Below are positions 1 through 8,319 of a DNA stretch of 64,000 nucleotides, piece after piece (position 1 is the first letter of the stretch; each line of letters begins with the position of its first letter). The notes below the pieces were generated by a model that saw only the letters and a program-made list of their open reading frames with translations, had not been told where the DNA came from and did not search any database. The position numbers were made by a program, and so were the translations under genes. The stretch comes from Mucilaginibacter phenanthrenivorans (GTDB lineage: Bacteria > Bacteroidota > Bacteroidia > Sphingobacteriales > Sphingobacteriaceae): the NCBI RefSeq assembly GCF_024721155.1, contig NZ_JAHVAP010000007.1:1-64000 (forward strand), written 5' to 3'.

Positions 1-34
1 AGTGTTATTAACAAAGAAAAAGAAGCAAAAAGAA

Positions 35-76
35 AGCTTCAACAATAATAATAACATATTAATTCTTGTTGAAGCT
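35..76 (-). terminator. Hairpin downstream of the DinB gene
   Basis: Perfect 11-bp inverted repeat (AGCTTCAACAA at 35-45 and TTGTTGAAGCT at 66-76) with an AT-rich loop. On the minus strand it is followed by a T-rich tract (revcomp of 1-34). It lies 28 bp past the stop of the DinB gene, as expected for an intrinsic terminator. The 20-nt loop is long for a classical terminator. Confidence 0.6.
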
Positions 77-104
77 AATCTAAAGGCAAGTTTAAAAGTA
101 CCTG

Positions 105-602
105 TCAAAATTCGGCATCATCTGCACTCGGCCCGTAGCTTCCGGGTATCGGCACATCTAACAGGCGCAAGAAAACACCAAGCTGAGCGCGGTGGTGCAC
201 GGTTTGACAATATGCCATGCGGATGATATCTATTTTGGGCGATACACTGTAAACCTGGTCGCCGTTGCGCAACGTCCAGTCCTTTAACAGTTCCTCTTCA
301 TTGGTTTTTTCCAGTTCAGTCCGGGCTTCAGCAAGCGATTTTTCAAGCAGGGCCAAAAGATCCGCTGAATTGCTTACAGGGCTTGGAATATATGGACTGG
401 CGGCAAAATCAAGATGGTCGGTTAAAATGGTCATGCTAACCCATGATGGTAGTTCGGCAATGTGCGTAGCCAGCCGCCTTATGGTCATGCTTTTTACATG
501 TGGCTGCCAGTCAAGCTTGTCATTCGGAATGCGTTCAAGCATTTTACGGGTGGTTTGGGCTTCCTGCTCCATTTCCTTTAATAACATTGGGATGATATCC
601 AT
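105..602 (-). CDS. DinB family protein
   Basis: A 165-residue protein of the DinB/YfiT-like four-helix-bundle superfamily. Members are usually metal-binding; many are thiol transferases or have unknown roles. The N-terminal helix has the typical MLLKEMEQEAQ pattern. A conserved His sits in RLATHIAELP (about residue 47) and the late HHRAQLGVFLRLL segment is the family's third metal-site motif, followed by the usual IPGSYGPSADD tail. I chose the ATG at 602; the reading frame opens nine codons earlier at a TTG (629). The gene stands alone, with a hairpin beyond its stop. The family is secure; the substrate is unknown. Confidence 0.85.
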   Translation of the reverse strand: MDIIPMLLKEMEQEAQTTRKMLERIPNDKLDWQPHVKSMTIRRLATHIAELPSWVSMTILTDHLDFAASPYIPSPVSNSADLLALLEKSLAEARTELEKTNEEELLKDWTLRNGDQVYSVSPKIDIIRMAYCQTVHHRAQLGVFLRLLDVPIPGSYGPSADDAEF

Positions 603-738
603 AGCGTTTATGTTTAATTGTTTATTCAAATAAACTATGCGCTAATGACAGCCCTATGTCAGCAGGCTGGAAGAAATGAAAACTTTTATGTCACACACTG
701 TAAATTTAGCTGTCTGTTAGTGAAAATTATCGCTTCAA

Positions 739-1515
739 ATGAACCGTATCAAACTGATCTTATTGCTATTTTTCTGTTATTTAACGTCCAGCGCACAAAC
801 ACGTGTAATGATCCTGGGCTCGGTACATACCCCAACCAAGTATATTACTAAAGACACATTGTTGAAGGCGCTCAAAGATTTCAAGGCCGATGTAATTCTC
901 CTTGAGCTGGATACTTCATTAATGGACAATAATGGGATTTTTAAGAGGGATCCGGGAAAAATGTCGCTGGAATCTGGCACAGCGCAATCTTATCGTCAGG
1001 CCAATGCCGGTACCGTGCTGAGGCCAATAGATGTTGTTTACCGCAATAAGTATTACACCGAACATAAAACTTTTGCCAAAGAAAACCAGATGGGTAAGGT
1101 AATAGACAGCCTGTTCAAAAACAACATGATGAACGATACTACCTGGTTTATAACCAGCTCTCTGTGCAGCGCTACACAAATCCTGAATAATTACGGCTAT
1201 ATGCAGCTTAATGATATTAACTCAAAAGCGTATATGGACGTTGCCTCTAGCCGGCAAAATCTTCTTTATCAGCGTCAGGTGGCTTTCATTAAAAATAATG
1301 ACGACTTAAAAACGTGGTACCCGTTTGCTAAAGAAGATGCAGATTTTTGGGATTTGAGAAATGATACCATGGCGCACAATATTATTACCTATGCACGTAA
1401 ATATCCGGGTAAAAATATTGCGGTTATTGTAGGCTGTTACCACAAATATGCCTTAGTTGACAGATTGAAGGATGTTGCAAAAACAAATGGCTTTACATTG
1501 GTAAAAAACTATTAA
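739..1515 (+). CDS. TraB/Tiki/GumN-like secreted protein
   Basis: A 258-residue protein with a signal peptide (residues 1-20, ending SSAQ). Two GX2H motifs, G27-S-V-H30 and G232-C-Y-H235, plus a Glu in LLELD (about residue 56), fit the TraB/Tiki/EreA-like superfamily. Some members of that group are metal-dependent proteases or esterases. The middle of the protein is helical and unremarkable. It is probably periplasmic. No operon partner is visible: the next gene is convergent and only 6 bp away. Family assignment rests on the motif spacing and signal peptide; the activity is inferred. Confidence 0.65.
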   Translation: MNRIKLILLLFFCYLTSSAQTRVMILGSVHTPTKYITKDTLLKALKDFKADVILLELDTSLMDNNGIFKRDPGKMSLESGTAQSYRQANAGTVLRPIDVVYRNKYYTEHKTFAKENQMGKVIDSLFKNNMMNDTTWFITSSLCSATQILNNYGYMQLNDINSKAYMDVASSRQNLLYQRQVAFIKNNDDLKTWYPFAKEDADFWDLRNDTMAHNIITYARKYPGKNIAVIVGCYHKYALVDRLKDVAKTNGFTLVKNY

Positions 1516-1521
1516 AACGTT

Positions 1522-2157
1522 TTACTCAAGGCTCATAAAATAATCAGTAAGCGAGTCAAAATCATCAAACTTCGCGTCGTAGTCTTCGGTTTCGCCAAAG
1601 CCATAGCTAACAAACACAAACGGGACTCCTGCCTTCCGGCTTTCCTGGCCGTCGCCTGCGGTATCGCCAATGTAAACGGGCTTTTTGAGGCCGTGTTTAT
1701 CAGCCAATAGGTTAATGTTATGGTTCTTCGGCATAAGGTTTACGCCATGGGCAAGTTCGTCGGTTATGTATTCATTAATACCCGCCCATTCAATAAATAA
1801 CGGGATGATGCCCTTATCACAATTACTAACGATAAACAGTTGATATTTTCCTGCAAGTTTTTTTAATCCTTCTTTTACACCCGGGTATAAAATGCCGCCC
1901 TTTACGGGCAGTAATTCCCGGCGCTTTTCGTTTACAATTTTGTACATGTCCCGGCGTTTTTCATCGTCAAAATCCGGCATCACCCTGCTTGTCACCTTTG
2001 AAGCTTCCATACCTACCATTTTCAGCACCTGCTCCCGCAAAACAGTTATATCAATTCCCAATTCATTAAATACCAGGTTCCACGATTCGGCGTAGGTATC
2101 AACGGCATCCCAAAGGGTTCCGTCCATGTCGAATATCAGGCTATCGGGCTTTTGCAT
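1522..2157 (-). CDS. HAD-superfamily phosphatase
   Basis: A 211-residue HAD hydrolase of the phosphoglycolate phosphatase/beta-phosphoglucomutase type. Motif I is FDMDGT with the nucleophile D10 and acid/base D12. The helical C1 cap follows. Motif II is FIVSNCD, a Lys lies in the LMPKNHNI region (motif III), and motif IV is GDTAGDGQ. The substrate cannot be read from the sequence. It lies upstream of, and on the same strand as, nothing closely linked; the GNAT gene starts the minus-strand group behind it, with 27 bp between the GNAT stop and this start. Confidence 0.9.
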   Translation of the reverse strand: MQKPDSLIFDMDGTLWDAVDTYAESWNLVFNELGIDITVLREQVLKMVGMEASKVTSRVMPDFDDEKRRDMYKIVNEKRRELLPVKGGILYPGVKEGLKKLAGKYQLFIVSNCDKGIIPLFIEWAGINEYITDELAHGVNLMPKNHNINLLADKHGLKKPVYIGDTAGDGQESRKAGVPFVFVSYGFGETEDYDAKFDDFDSLTDYFMSLE

Positions 2158-2184
2158 GTTTTGTTTATTGGGATAGATGAATTA

Positions 2185-2634
2185 TTAGAGTTGAATTTGA
2201 TAGGTAAAAAACGATCCGTCGGATTTTTGTTTTACAAAACCAATTGCTTCATAAAGGCTTTGAGCGGTGTAATTGTCAACAGCGGTTTCCAGCACAACAA
2301 ACGTAGCACCGTCATTCCGGGCAAAATCCATTGCTGCCTTTATAAGGGCCTCGCCAATACCTAGTTTGCGATGTTTTTCATCTACATACAGATCATTAAG
2401 TAACCAGTTCTTCGCCGCTCTAACTGATGAAAGGCGGGGATACAACTGAGTAAATCCGGCGGGTTCTTCATTAACCATCGCCACAAAAATAACCGATTCA
2501 TTATTTTGCAGGCGTGCTTTTATGTAGCTTTCGGCAAGGGCAAGATCAGGCTCTTGTTTGTAAAATACGCGATAGCTGTTAAACAAGGCGATAACGAGGT
2601 TATATTCTGAAGCGGATATTCTTTTTATTTGCAT
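2185..2634 (-). CDS. GNAT family N-acetyltransferase
   Basis: A 149-residue single-domain GNAT. The acetyl-CoA pyrophosphate loop is RKLGIG, preceded by the strand LNDLYVDEKH. The C-terminal AQSLYEAIGFVKQ segment is the family's beta-6/beta-7 region. I start it at the ATG at 2634; the frame extends two codons to a TTG. It is followed on the same strand by a HAD phosphatase and preceded by a DUF1801 gene, with 12-27 bp gaps, so the three may be one transcript. The acceptor substrate is unknown. Confidence 0.9.
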   Translation of the reverse strand: MQIKRISASEYNLVIALFNSYRVFYKQEPDLALAESYIKARLQNNESVIFVAMVNEEPAGFTQLYPRLSSVRAAKNWLLNDLYVDEKHRKLGIGEALIKAAMDFARNDGATFVVLETAVDNYTAQSLYEAIGFVKQKSDGSFFTYQIQL

Positions 2635-2646
2635 GGACAAGGATAA

Positions 2647-2994
2647 TCAAAAACTATAAATATCGATCGCCATTTTCAGGATCGCCTTAATTGTTTCGAC
2701 CGGGATGTCGTCCCCTGCATTAAGCTGCATTATCTTCATCCGGGCGCGATCTTCAATTACAAGCAAAGGGTGCTCTATCTTTCGGCCCTCAACAATCCCG
2801 ATATACGGGCTATGTGTTTTTTTGTGAACCCACAGGTAACAAAACATTTTGCCCTTGTAACAATAAAACGGCATGCCATATTTCCAGGCTTCGGTTATGT
2901 TTTTGTCGTGGTTGAGTATCAAATCCCGTAAAAACTGAAGGCAGCCTTTTACAGGCTCGTTTTTTTGCAGGAAGAAATCATCTATCGGACGCAA
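2647..2994 (-). CDS. DUF1801 (YdhG-like) protein
   Basis: A 115-residue protein of the DUF1801 family. The start MRPIDDFFLQKNEPVK, the central ITEAWKYGMPFYCYKGKMFCYLW block and the aligned C-terminal helix are diagnostic. These proteins are small cytoplasmic folds of uncertain function, sometimes linked to iron or stress. The start is a TTG at 2994: no in-frame ATG lies nearby and homologues begin at this point. It is separated by 12 bp from the downstream GNAT gene and by 19 bp from the ROK regulator stop. Confidence 0.85.
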   Translation of the reverse strand: MRPIDDFFLQKNEPVKGCLQFLRDLILNHDKNITEAWKYGMPFYCYKGKMFCYLWVHKKTHSPYIGIVEGRKIEHPLLVIEDRARMKIMQLNAGDDIPVETIKAILKMAIDIYSF

Positions 2995-3013
2995 TTTTTA
3001 TTGGCTTTTCGGA

Positions 3014-4228
3014 TTAATTTGTCACCACCTGACTTTTTACTTCCTGGTCAAAGTTTTCCATTACCAGGATGGCTGCGCCAATAAGTTCAGCATCGAAGCC
3101 GAGGTCGGAGATCAGTAGTTCGGTACCGCCCGAAAGACGTGGAATACAATATTTATGTAAAGCCTGTTGAATTGGCGCCAGCAGGATTTTGCCAACCTTT
3201 GCTCCACGACCGCTCAACACGATAACCTGCGGGTTCATGATATGGATAAGTATCGCAAGCGCTTTCCCTATTTTGTAGCCTGAATCAGAAAATAGCTCAA
3301 TAGCAAACTGGTCGCCGTTATTTGCTGCGTTCATTACGGCATCAACCATTTGCTTGCTTTTTTCGTTGTCTGTTAGCTTAAGGCTGGTAATACGGCCCTG
3401 TTCAATCCCTTCAATTGCCTTTTCCAATACCACCGACATGGAGGCCTCAGCTTCCAAACATCCGCGTTTACCGCATTCGCAAAGTGCGCCATCTTCCGAC
3501 AACGGGATGTGGCTAAACTCACCCGCAAAACCGTTACGGCCCCTGAACAACTCGCCGTTCACTATCATTCCCAAACCAATCCCCCAGCTCAGGTTTATTA
3601 CCATCACTTCCTTTTGCGATTTGGCTATGCCGAATTTCTGTTCGGCCTGGGCTATCAGGCTGGAGTCATTATCTATGTAAGTTGGTAAGCCGGTTTCTTC
3701 TGAAATATATTGAGACAAGCTGCGCTCACCGCTGTTAAGGTAAGTATAGTTTTTACCCTTAACCGGGTCGATAAAGCCGGGCATTCCTATGCCTATGCCT
3801 GTAATTTTATCCTTAAGTACGCCGCAGTTTTCCAGGTACAGGTTGATGTTTTCAACCAAAGTGGTTAAAGCCTGATCATTGCCGCCAAGCTTCAATTCAA
3901 ACATCATCATTTCAGCAACCGCCTGGTTTCGCAGGTCGAACAACTGAATGCGGGTGTTCATCTGGTCCATGGCTATGGCCAGTATATACATGGCATCGGC
4001 GTTAATGGCGTACATCAATGGTCGCCTGCCGCCACTTGAGGGGGCGTAGCCCTGTTCCACTACAAAACCCTCATCAATCAATTCATTAATTATCTTGGCA
4101 ATTGATGGAATACTTTTATCAAATAACTCCGCCAGTTCTGCGCATGACATTGCCTTATTAAAATACAGGCATTTTGTTATCATGTGTTTTAGCTGGCTGC
4201 CCTTCACACTTTTGTTCTTAACTTCCAT
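3014..4228 (-). CDS. ROK family transcriptional regulator (NagC/XylR type)
   Basis: A 404-residue repressor-type ROK protein. Residues about 15-75 form a winged helix-turn-helix (SCAELAELFDKSIPSIAKIINEL) with the SGGRRP junction seen in NagC/Mlc/XylR regulators. The sugar-kinase-like ROK domain follows, with GIGMPGFID and the zinc-binding CECGKRGCLEAEAS signature. It probably senses a sugar or its phosphate and represses glycan genes. It lies downstream of and on the same strand as a GH3 glycosidase, separated by 493 bp, which makes that gene a plausible target but not a proven one. Confidence 0.9.
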   Translation of the reverse strand: MEVKNKSVKGSQLKHMITKCLYFNKAMSCAELAELFDKSIPSIAKIINELIDEGFVVEQGYAPSSGGRRPLMYAINADAMYILAIAMDQMNTRIQLFDLRNQAVAEMMMFELKLGGNDQALTTLVENINLYLENCGVLKDKITGIGIGMPGFIDPVKGKNYTYLNSGERSLSQYISEETGLPTYIDNDSSLIAQAEQKFGIAKSQKEVMVINLSWGIGLGMIVNGELFRGRNGFAGEFSHIPLSEDGALCECGKRGCLEAEASMSVVLEKAIEGIEQGRITSLKLTDNEKSKQMVDAVMNAANNGDQFAIELFSDSGYKIGKALAILIHIMNPQVIVLSGRGAKVGKILLAPIQQALHKYCIPRLSGGTELLISDLGFDAELIGAAILVMENFDQEVKSQVVTN

Positions 4229-4721
4229 TCAATTATCTGATTTTCTGGCTTTTCCTGCTGACGCGGCAGCGACTATAATATTTAATCTTCTAAAATTAAA
4301 AAAAATGTAACGACATACAAGGCATGCTACATACGTCAAAAACACTACAAAGCTATCAAAAAACGTTTTCCTATTAAAAATTCAGCGTTTACCTTACGTC
4401 AATAAATTGACGCTAAAAAAACTGTAAGTGTGACAGTATTCACGGGAAAGAGATTTAAATTTATTTTAAGTGATTGTTTATCAGTTAAATATATTTTAAT
4501 AATGCACGCGGTGTAACTTGCCAATCTGCGCGGTACAATGCCGGCAAATCGGCCAATAATCAAAAAATATTGTCTTTGTAACAGCATTGTTGTTGAAGGG
4601 GTAGGTATAAGTGCGCAGGGTTTAGTTCATACCAAACATACACGCAGGGTTTTCCGAAGAGAAAACCCTGCGGAGACGAAAAACAAATCCGAAATCTAAC
4701 ATCAGCCCTCCGAAATCAAAC
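4229..4721. other. Gene-free stretch between the GH3 and ROK genes
   Basis: About 490 bp with no convincing gene. A 62-codon minus-strand frame at 4399-4587 has no family features. The part next to 4228 is AT-rich and must hold the promoter of the ROK gene. An AAAACGTTTT palindrome near 4362-4371 could be an operator half. The part next to 4722 holds a strong hairpin, listed separately. Confidence 0.6.
4643..4672 (-). terminator. 12-bp stem hairpin after the GH3 gene
   Basis: Perfect inverted repeat CGCAGGGTTTTC / GAAAACCCTGCG with a 6-nt loop, about 50 bp past the GH3 stop on the minus strand. No long T run follows, so it may be a transcript-stabilising hairpin rather than a strict intrinsic terminator. 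Confidence 0.6.
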
Positions 4722-7118
4722 CTACTTCATCACCTCAAACTCTTTCTTCAACTTTATATCCTCCGATGACTGCCCGATCATCACCTGGAATTTTCCCGGC
4801 TCAACCGTCCAGTTCATGTTTTTATCCAGGATGGCCAGGTCATCCGGGTGCAGGGTAAAGGTCACTGTTTTCTTTTCCCCGGGGTTGAGATTGATGCGCT
4901 CGAAGCCGCGCAGGTCGTATTCATAAACGGTTACGCTACTGATCTCTTGTTTCAGGTAAAGCTCAACCACATCATCGCCTTTGCGCTGGCCGGTATTGGT
5001 TACATCAACAGTTACTGTGATATCGCCCTGCTGGTTTTCCTTTTCGGGCGATACCTGCAGGTTATCATATGCAAAGGTGGTGTAGCTTAAACCATAGCCG
5101 AACGGATATAGTGCGCCGTTAACGCTGGTTTTTCCCCAACTGTTTGCACCGCCCTGCCCGGCTTGGGAGCCCGGTTTAAACGGAAAATTAAATTCAAGCT
5201 GACCGGTAGTTTTCGGAAAGGTGATAGAAAGTTTTCCGCCGGGATTATTATCGCCAAATAAGGTTTCGGCTATCACCTTACCGCTTTCGGGGCCCGGGAA
5301 CCAGGCTTCCAATATGGCAGGTACAAATTTATTTTCCCAGTTTATGGTGAGTGGCTGCCCGTTTATCATCACCATTACTACCGGTTTGCCGGTGGCTTGT
5401 AAGGCCTGGATCAATTTTAACTGGCGGCCCGGCAGGTTTAATCCGGTGCGCGAAAGGCTTTCACCCACCCGCTCTACATCTTCACCTACAACAGCAATCA
5501 CCACGTCTGATTTTTTGGCGGCGGTTACTGCAGAATCGATATCAGCTTGCTCCTGTGCGGTTAGCGGGGTTTCCATAATCTCACTTTCGGGCCAGGTGGC
5601 GTCAACTATGTTGCAGCCTTTGGTATAAGTTACTGTTGCGCCGGTACCAACATAATCTTTTATGCCCTCAAGTACGCTGGTTACGTGGTTGTGCGATGGT
5701 CCGTAACGGCTGGTTGCATAATTTTTCTCGGCAGCCAGCGGACCGGTTACCAATATGTTTTTTATGGATGCCTTGTTAAGCGGCAATAAATTATCCTGGT
5801 TTTTTAACAACACCATCGCCTCGCGGTTCATTTGTAAACCCATTGCCGAAGATGCTTCGCTGTGTACGATTTTATCGGCAGCCTTTGGATCATTTACATA
5901 CGGATCATCAAATAAACCGAGCTTCATTTTTACCCTAAGCACATCACCAACCCTCGAGTCAAGTGTTTTCATGCTGATCTTGCCTTCCTTGTAAAGTTCG
6001 CGCAGCGGCATTATATAAGTTTGTGGCATACTGAAATTGGTACGCACGTTTAATCCTGCCTCAAAGGCCTGGCGAACGGCTTCCTGGATGCTGCCGGCCA
6101 CGTGGTGCTTGCTATACAGGTATTCAACAGCTTCACTGTCTGACACTACATAGCCGTTAAATCCAAATTTCTGACGCAGCAGTTCGGTTAAAAAATAATA
6201 GCTGCCGGTAATGGGTTCGCCGTTCCAGTCGTTATAGCTGCTCATTACGCCAAGCGGGTGCGCTTCCTCGATCACCCGGCGGAAGGGGTAGAGGTACAAC
6301 TGGTACATTTCCCTCGGCGCCACATGCGGATCGGTGCGGGCAGCGCCATCACGTCCACCCTTCGGCATACTGTAAACAGCAAAATGTTTTAAGGTTGATG
6401 CAACGCCCTTCTCCTGTATTCCGAGCGTCATCTGCTTGCCTAACTCTGCGATCAGGAATGGGTTTTCGCCATAAGTTTCAACCACCCGGCCCCAGCGCTG
6501 GTCGCGGGCCACATCTAATATTGGTGCGTACACATTGGTATAGCCTAAAGCTTTTGCCTCCATGCCTACGGTTTGCCCGGCGCGGCGTACCAATGCCTTA
6601 TCCCAGGTGCTGCCAATGGCAATAGGGGCGGGGAGCGAAGTTGCCCTGTCGTGGTTGAGGCCGTGGATCCCCTCGTTGGTAAAATCAACCGGGATGCCCA
6701 TGCGGGTTTCCTCAACAAACCATTTTTGAATGGTGTTTATAGCTGTTGCATGCTTGCTATATGGATATGAATATTGCGTAGGTGCATCATCTGTTTTGGA
6801 GGTGAGGTTATTTAACTCCTCATCGATATTGGCGATCCCATCCTTCCAAACTTCGTTCTTCCATGATGGCGTTGGCATTTCTTCCTTTAAAACCCTTTTG
6901 TAACCATAAAGGGTAGCCAGCTGGCAGGTTTTTTCCTCAACTGTCATCAGGCTCAGCAGGTTTTCAACACGTTTGTCAATCGGCTGTGACGGATCTTCAA
7001 ACACATCCATTTTGCCATTCTTGTTAAAATCAACCCAGCCTTTGTGGTAAATGTTTTTTTCCTGGGCTGATGCGCAGAAGGAGTACGACAGTAAAAGCAG
7101 CAGTAACAGTTTTTTCAT
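4722..7118 (-). CDS. Secreted GH3 beta-glycosidase (BglX-like)
   Basis: A 798-residue glycoside hydrolase family 3 enzyme with a signal peptide (1-19). A calcium-loop-like DFNKNGKMDVFED follows at about 30-42. The N-terminal barrel has the KHFAVYSMPKGGRDG substrate loop and the nucleophile D327 in VVSDSEA. The alpha/beta sandwich spans about 430-650 and the fibronectin-III-like domain about 690-795. It should cleave beta-glucosides or beta-xylosides in the periplasm; BglX-type architecture does not fix the sugar. A ROK regulator follows on the same strand. A hairpin lies past the stop. Confidence 0.93.
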   Translation of the reverse strand: MKKLLLLLLLSYSFCASAQEKNIYHKGWVDFNKNGKMDVFEDPSQPIDKRVENLLSLMTVEEKTCQLATLYGYKRVLKEEMPTPSWKNEVWKDGIANIDEELNNLTSKTDDAPTQYSYPYSKHATAINTIQKWFVEETRMGIPVDFTNEGIHGLNHDRATSLPAPIAIGSTWDKALVRRAGQTVGMEAKALGYTNVYAPILDVARDQRWGRVVETYGENPFLIAELGKQMTLGIQEKGVASTLKHFAVYSMPKGGRDGAARTDPHVAPREMYQLYLYPFRRVIEEAHPLGVMSSYNDWNGEPITGSYYFLTELLRQKFGFNGYVVSDSEAVEYLYSKHHVAGSIQEAVRQAFEAGLNVRTNFSMPQTYIMPLRELYKEGKISMKTLDSRVGDVLRVKMKLGLFDDPYVNDPKAADKIVHSEASSAMGLQMNREAMVLLKNQDNLLPLNKASIKNILVTGPLAAEKNYATSRYGPSHNHVTSVLEGIKDYVGTGATVTYTKGCNIVDATWPESEIMETPLTAQEQADIDSAVTAAKKSDVVIAVVGEDVERVGESLSRTGLNLPGRQLKLIQALQATGKPVVMVMINGQPLTINWENKFVPAILEAWFPGPESGKVIAETLFGDNNPGGKLSITFPKTTGQLEFNFPFKPGSQAGQGGANSWGKTSVNGALYPFGYGLSYTTFAYDNLQVSPEKENQQGDITVTVDVTNTGQRKGDDVVELYLKQEISSVTVYEYDLRGFERINLNPGEKKTVTFTLHPDDLAILDKNMNWTVEPGKFQVMIGQSSEDIKLKKEFEVMK

Positions 7119-7211
7119 GAGGATAGGATATATTGGTTAATCAAATATAGGAGTTGTGTAGGAGATACACTATTGGAGGATGTAAAAAGTTTGTGGTTGG
7201 GAAGCAGGAGG

Positions 7212-7270
7212 GAGTCAAGAGTCAAGAGTCAGGAGTCAGGAGTCAAGAGTCAAGAGTCAAGAGTCAAGAG
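7212..7270. repeat. Heptamer tandem repeat, (GAGTCAA/G)8
   Basis: Eight head-to-tail copies of a 7-bp unit, GAGTCAA or GAGTCAG, plus a trailing GAG. It lies in the intergenic stretch between the GH3 start and the YceI terminator. The unit recurs as scattered copies at 28290-28320 and in reverse at 28407-28418. A second, unrelated heptamer array is at 55783-55831. Confidence 0.9.
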
Positions 7271-7317
7271 AAAATGCTTGTTAAGCTACGCAGAAGCTGG
7301 CAAATAAAAATTAAAAT

Positions 7318-7354
7318 AAAAAAACAGCGCCCGGTATCCGGAGCGCTGTTTTTT
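7318..7354 (-). terminator. Bidirectional intrinsic terminator of the YceI gene
   Basis: Nested stem AACAGCGC...GCGCTGTT with an inner CCGG/CCGG stem, an A-rich tract on the left and a run of seven T on the right. It lies about 50 bp past the YceI stop on the minus strand, where the A tract reads as T. It would also stop plus-strand transcription. Confidence 0.85.
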
Positions 7355-7400
7355 TGGAGGTTAACTAATCTCTAATTAACCAATTTCTAATCTTTAACAA

Positions 7401-7979
7401 TTAGTTAGCTTTTGCGAATTCGCCGTTAGCTTTGATGGCAACTTCGTCGCTTAACATTGGCGAGCCAAATTTGCTGCCGAAAGCGAAGTCAGAACGTTTG
7501 ATGGTACCAGTAACCTGGAAGCCGGCGTCATCAGCCTTGCTCATTGGGTTAGTGATGGTACCGCGGTACCACAAGTCAAGGCTTACTGCCTTGGTTGTAC
7601 CATGTAAAGTAAGGTTACCGTTTAATTTATAGTGATTAGCAGTAGCAGTTTTGCTGATACCTGTGCTAACGAAAGTCATTGTTGGGTAAGCAGCAACATC
7701 GAAGAAATCAGCAGATTTAAGGTGGCCATCGCGTTGATCTGATTCAGTGTTGATGGAAGCAGTGTTTACTGTTAAGGTAAATTTAGCATCGCTGAAATCT
7801 GGTTTTGCAGAAACGATGGTAGCAGAAAAATCTTTAAACCAGCCGTCAACATCAGACACTGCTAAGTGAGTAATGGTAAACTGAAGTTTTGAATGCGCTT
7901 TGTCAGAATTCCAGGTAGTTTGTGCAAATGCCGCTGTGTTTATTAAGGCAACTGCAACTAAAATGATTAATTTTTTCAT
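7401..7979 (-). CDS. YceI family protein
   Basis: A 192-residue periplasmic YceI-like lipocalin fold, with a signal peptide ending FAQ at residue 20. Typical features are WNSDKAHSKLQFTITHLAVSDVDGWF near the start, the DGHLKSADFFDVAAYPTMTF block in the middle and GTIKRSDFAFG toward the end. YceI-like domains bind long isoprenoid or other lipids. In Bacteroidota these genes are usually solitary, as here. Ligand unknown. Confidence 0.93.
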   Translation of the reverse strand: MKKLIILVAVALINTAAFAQTTWNSDKAHSKLQFTITHLAVSDVDGWFKDFSATIVSAKPDFSDAKFTLTVNTASINTESDQRDGHLKSADFFDVAAYPTMTFVSTGISKTATANHYKLNGNLTLHGTTKAVSLDLWYRGTITNPMSKADDAGFQVTGTIKRSDFAFGSKFGSPMLSDEVAIKANGEFAKAN

Positions 7980-8319
7980 GATTGTTTTTGTCTTTTTAGA
8001 GTTTTAAATTTCTTTGTCACAAATGTAATACAAAGAATTACGCATGCGCTAAAAAAAGATGTTTAAACATGTATTTTGACAATTGGGTGATTTGAGGGGG
8101 TGAAAGATACGGTTTTGGATGGTAAAAACGTGTCGTAAGAGCAATAACCGGTAAAAATTTAATGTAAAATCGTCTTTTGCCTCTTTCGGCGCAAGCAAAG
8201 ACAGGCCTACAGGCGACGCATTGTTGGGTGGGTTTACTCAGCGCCATTTAAACCAAACAGCCGAATATTATTAAAACATATTATTATATTTATAACCTAA
8301 CCCGTTAACTGACAATCAC
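7980..8319. other. Divergent intergenic region, YceI / oligopeptidase
   Basis: A 340-bp region between divergent starts. It is AT-rich near both ends and must contain both promoters. I see no credible gene: the minus-strand frame at 8038-8247 has no start context or family features. No clear operator palindrome is visible. Confidence 0.5.

Noticed and set aside
2..226. Plus-strand frame over the window start
   Set aside because: It overlaps the DinB gene antisense and reads through a terminator hairpin; no family features.
4399..4587. 62-codon minus-strand frame in the GH3-ROK gap
   Set aside because: No recognisable domain, signal or context, and it lies where the ROK promoter should be.
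7212..7270. Heptamer array read as a CRISPR array
   Set aside because: Units are 7 bp with no spacers, and no cas genes are present.
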